DNA of 5,554 nt. It comes from Pseudomonadota bacterium. Lineage in GTDB: Bacteria > Pseudomonadota > Gammaproteobacteria > Burkholderiales > SG8-39. Made by a program: the position numbers and the translations under genes. The stretch covers positions 1 to 5,554 of the forward strand of contig JAKAIH010000209.1 of NCBI GenBank assembly GCA_021825225.1, in the 5' to 3' direction. This document shows, piece by piece, positions 1-5,554 of this stretch. Numbering within the stretch: the stretch's first letter is position 1; each line of letters starts with the position of its first letter. The notes beneath the pieces are model-generated. The model saw nothing but the letters and a program-made list of their open reading frames with translations. It had not been told where the DNA came from and did no database searches.

Positions 1-1
1 T

Positions 2-2023
2 CCGGAGGATCTGGTCCATTTCATCCGTGCGCTGGACCAGGCGGCGCAGACGGGTGATCCGTATAAGGGGGAGTACCGCGTCACGCGCACCGACGGGACC
101 GTCGTCTGGGTGTCGGCTCGCGGCTATGTGGTGCGCGATGCAGAGGGCAAGGTGGTGCGCGTGGTTGGCGTCGCGCAGGACGTGTCCGAAATCAAGCAGG
201 CGGAGCAGGCGCTGCGCGCAAGCGAGCGCGAGTTGCGCCTGATTACCGATTCCGTACCGGCATTCATCAGCTATGCCGACGCCGGCGAAACCATCAGGTT
301 TTGCAACAAGGCCCTCGCGACTTTCGTCGGCGCGCAGCCGCAGGAGCTGATCGGCAGGCCATTGCGCGAGCTCTACAGCGAGGAGGTCTACCGCACGCTG
401 CAGCCTTACGCGCGGCGGGCCCTGGCCGGAGAGAGGGTGCAATTTCAGCGCCGGCAGACGACGCGCGCGGGCGCGGCGATCGATCTCGATGTCACCTACA
501 TCCCGCGGCGCGGTGCGCTGGGCGAGGTCGAGGGCTTCTATGCGCTGCTGACCGATATCACCGAGCTCAAACGCGTAGACCGCATGAAAAGCGAATTCGT
601 CTCGACCGTGAGCCACGAACTGCGCACGCCGCTGACCTCGATCCGCGGTTCCCTCGGAATTCTGGCCGGCGGCGTGGCCGGCCCCCTGAGCGACAAGGTG
701 CGCGGTTTCATCGACATCGCGAAGGACAACTGCGAGCGGCTGATACGCCTGATCAACGACATTCTCGACATGGAGAAGATCGAGTCGGGCAAGATGACGT
801 TTCAACTGCAGGTGTTCGAGCTGATGCCATTGATCGAGCAGACGCTCCAGGCGAACGAAGGCTTTGCAACGCAGCATGGCGTGCGCCTGCAGATCGTGGC
901 GGCACAGCCTGGGGCGAAAGTGCACGCCGACAGCGACCGCGTCGCGCAGGTCCTCACCAATCTGATCTCGAACGCGTGCAAATTTTCCCCCGCGCAAAGC
1001 AGCGTGGATGTCGCCGTCGGCAGGCAGGGCGAGCGCATACGTGTCGATGTGATCGATCACGGCCCGGGCATTTCGGAGATGTTTCGCAAGCGCATCTTTC
1101 AGAAGTTCTCGCAGGAAGATTCCACCGACATGCGGCAGAAGGGCGGCACCGGGCTCGGCCTGTCGATTTCGCGGGCGATCATCGAAGGGCTGGGCGGCGA
1201 GATCGGTTTCGATACCGAACCGGGCAAAGGCAGCAGGTTTTATTTCTATCTCCCGCAATGGCGCGATGCGGTCGCGGCGCCTGCTGCGCCTGTGGTGCGT
1301 GCGCGGCTCTTGGTGTGCGAGGGCGACGTCGAGGCGGGCAGGCGGCTGCAGACCATGGCCGACAAAGCCGGTTACGACTCGGACATTGTCCGAAGTGCGG
1401 GCGAGGCAAGATTGTTGCTGCGCGAGCGGCGTTACGTCGCGGTGACGCTCGATTTCAATCTGTGGGATCAGGATGCGCTTTCGTTGATGCGCGAGGTGCA
1501 CGCCGACCCGGCGACGGCCGGCTTGCCTGTGATCGTGCTCTCTGCGGATTGGGACGAAGGGAAGCTCAAGGTCGGCAGCGGAGGTCTTGGAGTGATCGAT
1601 TGGTTGAGCAAGCCGATCGACGAAAAGCGCCTGTTTGCAGACCTGCGGGCGGTTCAGTCCGCTGGGTCGCGCCCACGGATTCTGCATGTCGAGGATGATG
1701 CCGACATGCGCAATGTCGTGGCCACGATCGCGCGGGACATTGCGGATTTCGAGCCGGCAGGATCGGTGGCGGAGGCGCGCGCGCGGCTGGCGCAGGAGAA
1801 ATTCGACCTGGTGCTGCTCGACCTGGGATTGCCCGACGGATCGGGCTGGGACTTGCTGCCGCTCATCAACCGGCTCGTGCCGCCGGTCCGCGTCGTGATA
1901 TTCTCGGCCCAGGACACCGATCAGGGCAGCGACGCATTGCCTTACGCTTTCCTGGTGAAGTCGCAAACCTCGGAGCAACGCCTGATCGAGGTCATCCGGG
2001 AAGCGGTCAGGACTGCGGCATAA
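2..2023 (+). CDS. Hybrid sensor histidine kinase, PAS-PAS-HisKA-HATPase-REC-REC (5' end missing)
   Basis: The reading frame is open from the left edge to TAA at 2021-2023, giving 673 visible residues. The GTG at 110 lies inside a PAS/PAC domain and is not the real start. Residues are numbered from the first visible codon. Residues 1-65 are the end of a PAS/PAC domain (DGTVVWV, then GVAQDVSEIKQAE), followed by a short helical linker. A second PAS domain spans about 77-191, ending in LLTDITELK. HisKA has the H box SHELRTPL with phospho-accepting H205. HATPase_c has the N box with N320 and N324, the G1 box DHGPGIS from D352, and GGTGLGLSI from 381. REC1 (about 434-552) keeps D484, a Ser in VIVLSAD and K537, but reads E440-G441 where an acidic pair is usual. 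REC2 (about 560-672) has E564, D565, D607 and K653. No membrane segment or HPt domain is visible. Autophosphorylation and relay to REC2 or the next gene's product are inferred. The sensed signal is unknown. Confidence 0.95.
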   Translation, partial: PEDLVHFIRALDQAAQTGDPYKGEYRVTRTDGTVVWVSARGYVVRDAEGKVVRVVGVAQDVSEIKQAEQALRASERELRLITDSVPAFISYADAGETIRFCNKALATFVGAQPQELIGRPLRELYSEEVYRTLQPYARRALAGERVQFQRRQTTRAGAAIDLDVTYIPRRGALGEVEGFYALLTDITELKRVDRMKSEFVSTVSHELRTPLTSIRGSLGILAGGVAGPLSDKVRGFIDIAKDNCERLIRLINDILDMEKIESGKMTFQLQVFELMPLIEQTLQANEGFATQHGVRLQIVAAQPGAKVHADSDRVAQVLTNLISNACKFSPAQSSVDVAVGRQGERIRVDVIDHGPGISEMFRKRIFQKFSQEDSTDMRQKGGTGLGLSISRAIIEGLGGEIGFDTEPGKGSRFYFYLPQWRDAVAAPAAPVVRARLLVCEGDVEAGRRLQTMADKAGYDSDIVRSAGEARLLLRERRYVAVTLDFNLWDQDALSLMREVHADPATAGLPVIVLSADWDEGKLKVGSGGLGVIDWLSKPIDEKRLFADLRAVQSAGSRPRILHVEDDADMRNVVATIARDIADFEPAGSVAEARARLAQEKFDLVLLDLGLPDGSGWDLLPLINRLVPPVRVVIFSAQDTDQGSDALPYAFLVKSQTSEQRLIEVIREAVRTAA

Positions 2024-2029
2024 GAGGAG
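2024..2029 (+). promoter_or_regulatory. Shine-Dalgarno site of the CheY-like regulator
   Basis: GAGGAG begins directly after the TAA of the kinase gene and ends 9 bases before the ATG at 2039. This is a strong match to the anti-Shine-Dalgarno sequence at normal spacing. It supports the ATG at 2039 as the start and suggests that the regulator is translated from the kinase transcript. Confidence 0.8.
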
Positions 2030-2038
2030 CGAGCGGGG

Positions 2039-2428
2039 ATGCCCGGGGAACTCAAGCGCATACTTTACGTCGAGGACGAGGCCAGCATCCGCACCATCGC
2101 GGTCACGGTGCTCGAGGCGGTGGGCGGGTTTGCGGTTATCACCTGTGCCTCAGGCAAACAGGCGCTGGAGGCCGCGCCAGGCGCGAATGCAGACCTGATT
2201 CTGCTCGACGTAATGATGCCGGAAATGGACGGACCGGCGACGCTCAAGGCGCTGCGGGAGATTCCGCAGACGGCGCAGACACCGGTGATCTTCATGACCG
2301 CCAAGGTGCAGGTCGGCGAAATCGCGCACTACAAGAGCCTGGGCGCCGTCGATGTCATCGCCAAGCCCTTCGACCCGATGACGCTGTCAGCGCAGATCAA
2401 GGAGATCTGGCTCCGGTCTGCCGGCTGA
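2039..2428 (+). CDS. Single-domain CheY-like response regulator
   Basis: This 129-residue protein is a receiver domain with nothing added. It starts at ATG after a GAGGAG site and ends at TGA 2426-2428. All receiver landmarks are present: acidic pair E12-D13 in ILYVEDE, phospho-acceptor D57 in LILLDVMMPEMDG, the switch Thr T87 in VIFMTAK, and K109 in AKPFDP. It lies 15 bases after the hybrid kinase and very likely shares its transcript. The expected role is to accept a phosphoryl group from that kinase, or from an HPt protein in the same relay, and to act by protein-protein contact, since there is no DNA-binding or enzymatic output domain. The family assignment is firm; the pairing with the upstream kinase is inferred from adjacency. 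A chemotaxis role is not supported, because no che genes are visible. Confidence 0.95.
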   Translation: MPGELKRILYVEDEASIRTIAVTVLEAVGGFAVITCASGKQALEAAPGANADLILLDVMMPEMDGPATLKALREIPQTAQTPVIFMTAKVQVGEIAHYKSLGAVDVIAKPFDPMTLSAQIKEIWLRSAG

Positions 2429-2429
2429 T

Positions 2430-3365
2430 TCAGGCGCCGCCCCGGTCGAGCAACAAGGTCTCGCCGATTGCAGGAATTGCCAGTGACGCCGGTGCAAGCT
2501 GCTCGCGCTCCCACGTTTGGCGCAGGAGTTCGGGCGGTTCGCGCAGATCCTCGTCGGTGAGCTTGAATGTGCCCCAGTGCATGGCGATGAAGCGCGCAGC
2601 GCCCAGGGCCGAGTACGCGCGCACCGCATCGGCCGGATCCATGTGCTGCGATTGCATGAACCAGCGCGGCGCATAGGCGCCGATCGGCAGCATCGCCGCG
2701 TCGATGGCGCCGCAGCGCGCGCCGATCTGCGCGAAGCCGTCGAACCAGGCCGTGTCGCCTGAGTGGTAGACGCGCAGGCCGCCGCGCTCGATGACGTAGC
2801 CGCCCCACCAGCTCGCATTGGTGTCGAGCAGCCCGCGCCGGCTCCAGTGCTCGGCCGGCACGAAGCTCACGTTCAGCCCTTCGATTTCTTCCTGCTGCCA
2901 CCACTGCATCTCGACTACCCGGCGCAGTCCGGCGCGCTCGAATGCGCGGCCGAGTCCGCGCGGCACCGCATACACCGGACCCGGTCCGAGGCGCCTGAGC
3001 GTGGGCAGGTCCATGTGGTCGCGGTGATTGTGCGTCACCAGCACCAGGTCGATTTTCGGCAGCGCCGCCCAACTGAGGCCCGGCGCCACGTTGCGGCGAA
3101 TGAAGCCGGCGATCGTCGGTGACATGACCGGGTCGATCAAGGCGCTTTTGCCGCCGAGCTGAATCAGGAAGGAGGCATGTCCGATCCAGGTGAGTGCGTC
3201 CAGACTGGCCTTGCGCAAGTTGCGGCCATCGTTGGCGTGCACCGGCACGGGCACGCCCGTGCCCGGGGTGCGCGGGCGCTTTTCGTCATGCAGGCCGAGC
3301 TGCCATTGCAAAACGCGTGCGATGCTGCCGCCGCGCGAGTGGCCGTCCAGATTGGCGTAGCGCAT
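2430..3365 (-). CDS. Metallo-beta-lactamase-fold hydrolase, NAPE-PLD/RomA-like
   Basis: This 311-residue protein runs from ATG at 3365 to TGA at 2430-2432. The fold is shown by THNHRDHMD (H112, H114, D116, H117), AEHWS (H173), YHSGDT (D204) and MHWGTF (H263), a full set of ligands for a two-metal centre. The surroundings match the N-acyl-phosphatidylethanolamine phospholipase D and RomA-like branch: PVHAND, LTWIGHASFLIQ, IDPVMS, QWWQ, LPIGAYAPRWFM and a C-terminal DEDLREPPELL. Members of this branch cleave phosphodiester bonds, in the best-known case of N-acylated phospholipids, but the substrate here cannot be read from sequence. No signal peptide is evident, so a cytoplasmic location is likely. 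The gene follows the ABC permease by 10 bases and is probably the last gene of the exporter operon. The start lacks a clear Shine-Dalgarno site (only GGA about 15 bases upstream), so coupling to the permease stop or a different start is possible. An UlaG-like lactonase is a less likely alternative. Confidence 0.92.
   Translation of the reverse strand: MRYANLDGHSRGGSIARVLQWQLGLHDEKRPRTPGTGVPVPVHANDGRNLRKASLDALTWIGHASFLIQLGGKSALIDPVMSPTIAGFIRRNVAPGLSWAALPKIDLVLVTHNHRDHMDLPTLRRLGPGPVYAVPRGLGRAFERAGLRRVVEMQWWQQEEIEGLNVSFVPAEHWSRRGLLDTNASWWGGYVIERGGLRVYHSGDTAWFDGFAQIGARCGAIDAAMLPIGAYAPRWFMQSQHMDPADAVRAYSALGAARFIAMHWGTFKLTDEDLREPPELLRQTWEREQLAPASLAIPAIGETLLLDRGGA
3248..3265. repeat. Short GC-only inverted repeat inside the hydrolase gene
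   Basis: Arms of 7 bases (3248-3254 and 3259-3265; CGGGCAC paired with GTGCCCG) flank a 4-base loop. It falls in codons 34-40 of the hydrolase, a Gly/Thr/Val/Pro-rich linker before the catalytic domain. There is no T-tract on either strand, so it is not an intrinsic terminator. It may simply reflect GC-rich codons. Confidence 0.4.
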
Positions 3366-3375
3366 TGCGTGCGGA

Positions 3376-4497
3376 TCAATCCAGGGTGCGGCGGAAGGTT
3401 TTCACGCCGAGTGCGAGCACCGTGCCCATGAACAGCAGTATCGGCCAGACGTGGGGCCAGAGCAGAGCCGGCCCGTTGCCTTTGAGCAGTATGCCCCGCA
3501 CCAGCAGCAGGAAGTGGGTCAGCGGCAGGACGTTGCCCACGACCTGGGCCCAATCGGGCATGCCGCGAAACGGGAACATGAAGCCCGACAGCAGCATGGA
3601 GGGCAGAAAGAAGAAGAACGTCATCTGCATCGCCTGCATCTGGTTGCGCGCAATCGAACTGAAGGTGATGCCCAGCGTCAGGTTGGCGCAGATAAACAGC
3701 AGCACCACGGCGTAGAGCAGGGCGAGGCTGCCGATCATGGGCACCTCGAACACCCAGCGCGCCGCAAGGAGAATCAGCGTCACCTGGATCAGGCCGATCA
3801 GGATGTAGGGAACGATCTTGCCGGTCATCACCTCGACCGGCGTCGCCGGGGTGGCGAGCAGGTTTTCGAACGTGCCGCGCTCGCGCTCGCGCGTCATCGC
3901 GAGGCCGGTCATGAGTACCATGGTCATGGTCAGGATCACGCCGAGCAGGCCCGGTACGATGTTGTAGGCGGTGAGGCTCTCAGGGTTGTAGCGGCGGTGC
4001 ACGCGCAATTCTATGGGCGCAGCGGCCGGACGCTGCAAGCCCGGCAGGTCCGGCGCGAACACCTCCATGCCCAGGTGATTCAATACCGAGATCGCGCCGC
4101 CGACCGCCATCGGGTCGCTCGCGTCGGCTTCCACCAGCAGCGTGGGCGTCTTGCCGCGTACCAGATCCCGATGAAAGCCCACCGGGAAGGTGACGACGAA
4201 CTGCACTTCGCTCGCGTCGAGCAGCCGGTCGGCTTCGCGCTCATCCACGCTGCCGATGATCTTGAAGTATTCGCTGTTCTCCATTGCGGCCACATAGGCG
4301 CGGGCGAACGGGCCGGTGTCGGCCATGACCACGGCGGTGGGCAGGTGCTTGGGGTCGGAGTTGATGGCAAAGCCGAACAGCATCAGCTGGATGATGGGGA
4401 TGCCGACGATCATGCCGAAGGTGAGCCGGTCGCGCTTGATCTGGATGAATTCCTTGATCAGGATGCCGAGCCAGCGCGAAAAGGAGAAACCGTTCAT
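3376..4497 (-). CDS. ABC-2 type exporter permease (YbhS/YhhJ-like)
   Basis: This 373-residue membrane protein runs from ATG at 4497 to TGA at 3376-3378, close to the length of the YbhS, YbhR and YhhJ family. Its layout is typical of ABC-2 permeases: a cytoplasmic N-terminal helix, a first membrane segment at about 26-46, a large extracytoplasmic domain at about 47-175, then hydrophobic segments near 178-200, 228-249, 254-278, 290-310 and 349-366. The cytoplasmic motif TRERERGTFENLLATP (about 202-217) is the characteristic ABC-2 loop that contacts the ATPase. SMLLSGFMFPF and MPDWAQVVGNVLPLTHFL are also typical of the family. The gene begins 4 bases after the ATPase stop, with AGG about 9 bases upstream as a modest ribosome binding site. 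It should form the membrane channel with the upstream ATPase, probably as a homodimer because no second permease gene follows. The exported substrate is unknown; drugs, lipophilic compounds or envelope components are possible. Confidence 0.95.
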   Translation of the reverse strand: MNGFSFSRWLGILIKEFIQIKRDRLTFGMIVGIPIIQLMLFGFAINSDPKHLPTAVVMADTGPFARAYVAAMENSEYFKIIGSVDEREADRLLDASEVQFVVTFPVGFHRDLVRGKTPTLLVEADASDPMAVGGAISVLNHLGMEVFAPDLPGLQRPAAAPIELRVHRRYNPESLTAYNIVPGLLGVILTMTMVLMTGLAMTRERERGTFENLLATPATPVEVMTGKIVPYILIGLIQVTLILLAARWVFEVPMIGSLALLYAVVLLFICANLTLGITFSSIARNQMQAMQMTFFFFLPSMLLSGFMFPFRGMPDWAQVVGNVLPLTHFLLLVRGILLKGNGPALLWPHVWPILLFMGTVLALGVKTFRRTLD

Positions 4498-4501
4498 CGT
4501 G

Positions 4502-5434
4502 CTAGGCCTGGAACTGATCGCGGCTGCCCTGCATCATATGGATGAAGGCATCCTCCAGCGAAGGAGCAACGGCGGTCATCTTCAGCGATGTACCCTGGAG
4601 AAACGCTTCCAGACTGCCTTTCAGTTTGTCGCCGTCCTTGCCGCTGATATGCAGCGTAGTGCCGAAGCTCGCGACGAGGTCCGCCCCGGGCAGCCGGCGC
4701 AGGCGTTCGGTCAAATCCTGCAGGCCCTCGCCGCTGATCTGCCAGGTATGGAGATTCTGGCTCGCCACGACTTCGTCCGCGGTGCCCGAGGCGAGCAGCG
4801 TGCCGTAGGCGATGTAGGCGAGCCGGTGGCAGCGCTCGGCCTCGTCCATGTAGTGGGTGGAGACCAACACCGTGATGCCTGCGGCCGAGAGGCGGTGAAT
4901 TTCTTCCCAAAAATCGCGCCTGGCCTTGGGGTCGACCCCGGCGGTAGGTTCGTCCAGCAGCAGCAGCTTCGGCTGGTGCAGCAGACAGGAAGCCAGGGCC
5001 AGCCGCTGTTTCCAGCCGCCGGAGAGCGTGCCCGCGAGTTGGTTGCGCCGGCCTTCGAGGCCGAGTTCTGTCAGGGCTTGGGCCACCGCTTTCTTGCGCT
5101 CCTTCATACCGAACATGCGCGCGACGAAATCCAGGTTTTCGCCGATGGTGAGATCGTCCCAGAGGGAGAACTTCTGCGTCATGTAACCGACCTGGCGTTT
5201 GATCGCGGCGCTTTGCGTGAGCACGTCGAGGCCGAGGCAGGTGCCGCGGCCGTTGTCCGGCGTGAGCAGGCCGCACAGCATGCGGATGGAAGTGGTCTTG
5301 CCGCTGCCATTGGGGCCGAGAAAGCCGAAGATTTCTCCCTGCTTCAACTGCAGCGAAAGGTCCTTCACCACATGCTTGTCGCCGAAATGCTTGTTGATCC
5401 CCGCGACATCGATGGCGAACGGTACGGCATTCAT
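4502..5434 (-). CDS. ABC transporter ATP-binding protein (YbhF/RbbA-type single NBD)
   Basis: This 310-residue protein has one complete nucleotide-binding domain: Walker A GPNGSGKT (40-47), Q-loop Q87 in YMTQKFSL, signature LSGGWKQRL (137-145), Walker B KLLLLDEP with D161 and catalytic E162, D-loop AGVD (165-168) and H-loop H194 in STHYMDEAE. Residues from about 225 onward form a small C-terminal extension, ending in the SLEDAFIHM motif common in ATPases that serve ABC-2 permeases. It powers export by the permease encoded 4 bases downstream. The ATG at 5434 lies one base after the stop of the upstream adaptor gene, with a weak GGA 7 bases upstream, so translational coupling is likely. YbhF and RbbA carry two ATP-binding domains; this protein has one and must dimerise. 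ATG 5434-5432 is chosen because the family's N-terminal sequence begins just after it (AIDVAGINKHFG). Confidence 0.97.
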   Translation of the reverse strand: MNAVPFAIDVAGINKHFGDKHVVKDLSLQLKQGEIFGFLGPNGSGKTTSIRMLCGLLTPDNGRGTCLGLDVLTQSAAIKRQVGYMTQKFSLWDDLTIGENLDFVARMFGMKERKKAVAQALTELGLEGRRNQLAGTLSGGWKQRLALASCLLHQPKLLLLDEPTAGVDPKARRDFWEEIHRLSAAGITVLVSTHYMDEAERCHRLAYIAYGTLLASGTADEVVASQNLHTWQISGEGLQDLTERLRRLPGADLVASFGTTLHISGKDGDKLKGSLEAFLQGTSLKMTAVAPSLEDAFIHMMQGSRDQFQA

Positions 5435-5435
5435 C

Positions 5436-5554
5436 TCAGTGTCCGGTCAGGTGTACATCGACCGGCAGCCCCGGGCGCAGCGCGGCTGCCTGTTCGGGCG
5501 CCGGCACTGCCTCGACGCGGAACATGAGCTTTTCGCGGCTGCCGCGGCTGTAAA
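5436..5554 (-). CDS. C-terminal end of a probable HlyD/YbhG-family periplasmic adaptor (cut by window edge)
   Basis: Reading leftward from the right edge, a frame starting with the full codon at 5552-5550 gives 38 residues and ends at TGA (5438-5436). The visible peptide includes SREKLMFRVEAV and ends in LRPGLPVDVHLTGH. This matches the last beta strands of membrane-fusion proteins, where a segment on the pattern K-L-V/M-F-R-V-E/K is followed by PGLPVDV close to the C-terminus. One base separates the stop from the ATPase start, as expected for an adaptor-ATPase-permease operon. Such adaptors are anchored in the inner membrane and bridge the periplasm towards an outer membrane channel. The identification rests on a short tail plus context; the bulk of the gene, its signal or anchor, and the operon promoter lie beyond the window. 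Confidence 0.8.
   Translation of the reverse strand, partial: YSRGSREKLMFRVEAVPAPEQAAALRPGLPVDVHLTGH

Noticed and set aside
110..112. GTG as a possible start of the kinase
   Set aside because: The frame is open upstream to the window edge, and those 36 codons encode the expected preceding part of a PAS/PAC domain (HFIRALDQA, then EYRVTRTDGTVVWV), so the gene begins before the window.
664..684. GGCCGGC-type short repeats in the kinase gene
   Set aside because: They encode a Gly/Ala stretch in the dimerisation domain (LAGGVAGPL) and are explained by GC-rich codons.
301..1698. A 465-codon open frame overlapping the hybrid kinase in another plus-strand frame
   Set aside because: It is an Arg/Ala/Gly-rich shadow frame typical of GC-rich DNA; the overlapping frame encodes a complete kinase core and receivers.
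2393..2425. Possible terminator hairpins near the end of the regulator gene (CAGATC/GATCTG and CCGG-TCTG-CCGG)
   Set aside because: Stems are only 6 and 4 base pairs, they lie within coding sequence, and no T-tract follows on either strand.
3451..4545. A 364-codon open frame on the plus strand, opposite the permease gene
   Set aside because: It is also in codon register with the permease and rich in His, Gln, Arg and Asp, as expected from complementing hydrophobic codons. No domain is recognisable.
4316..5527. A 403-codon open frame on the plus strand, opposite the ATPase gene and the start of the permease gene
   Set aside because: Its codons are in exact register with the ATPase codons on the other strand, so it stays open simply because the real gene avoids TTA, CTA and TCA. 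The predicted peptide shows no recognisable domain, whereas the minus-strand frame has every ABC motif.

Overview
The window is a gene-packed stretch of a GC-rich bacterial chromosome. Codon use avoids TTA, CTA and TCA, and the protein families are proteobacterial in style, so a Gram-negative proteobacterium is most likely. Betaproteobacteria would fit, but this is an inference from style, not from a marker gene. The adaptor-type gene at the right edge supports a cell with two membranes. I see no mobile element, RNA gene, CRISPR array or origin. No intergenic gap exceeds about 15 bases.

Left half, plus strand (1-2428): a two-gene signalling unit. The first gene is the 3' part of a hybrid sensor histidine kinase, cut by the left edge. 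Its order is end of one PAS/PAC domain, a second PAS, HisKA, HATPase_c, REC1, REC2. A single-domain CheY-like response regulator follows after 15 bases, with a good ribosome binding site. Neither product has a DNA-binding domain in the visible part and no HPt domain is visible, so the output must come through partners encoded elsewhere. REC1 has lost one of the two acidic metal-binding residues, while REC2 and the separate regulator look intact.

Right half, minus strand (5554 down to 2430): a compact operon read right to left. It holds the C-terminal end of a probable HlyD/YbhG-type periplasmic adaptor (cut by the right edge), an ABC ATPase, an ABC-2 permease, and a metallo-beta-lactamase-fold hydrolase of the NAPE-PLD/RomA-like group. 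Gaps are 1, 4 and 10 bases, which suggests one transcript and coupled translation. The first three genes make a standard export system in the YbhG-YbhF-YbhS or YhiI-RbbA-YhhJ style, but with one permease gene and a single-NBD ATPase. The hydrolase as last gene is the least standard part and hints at a lipid or envelope role.

The two units converge: their TGA stop codons are separated by one base, with no recognisable intrinsic terminator between them. The promoters of both units lie outside the window. I found no convincing undescribed system; the points worth a second look are the altered REC1, the hydrolase in the exporter operon and the terminator-less convergent junction.
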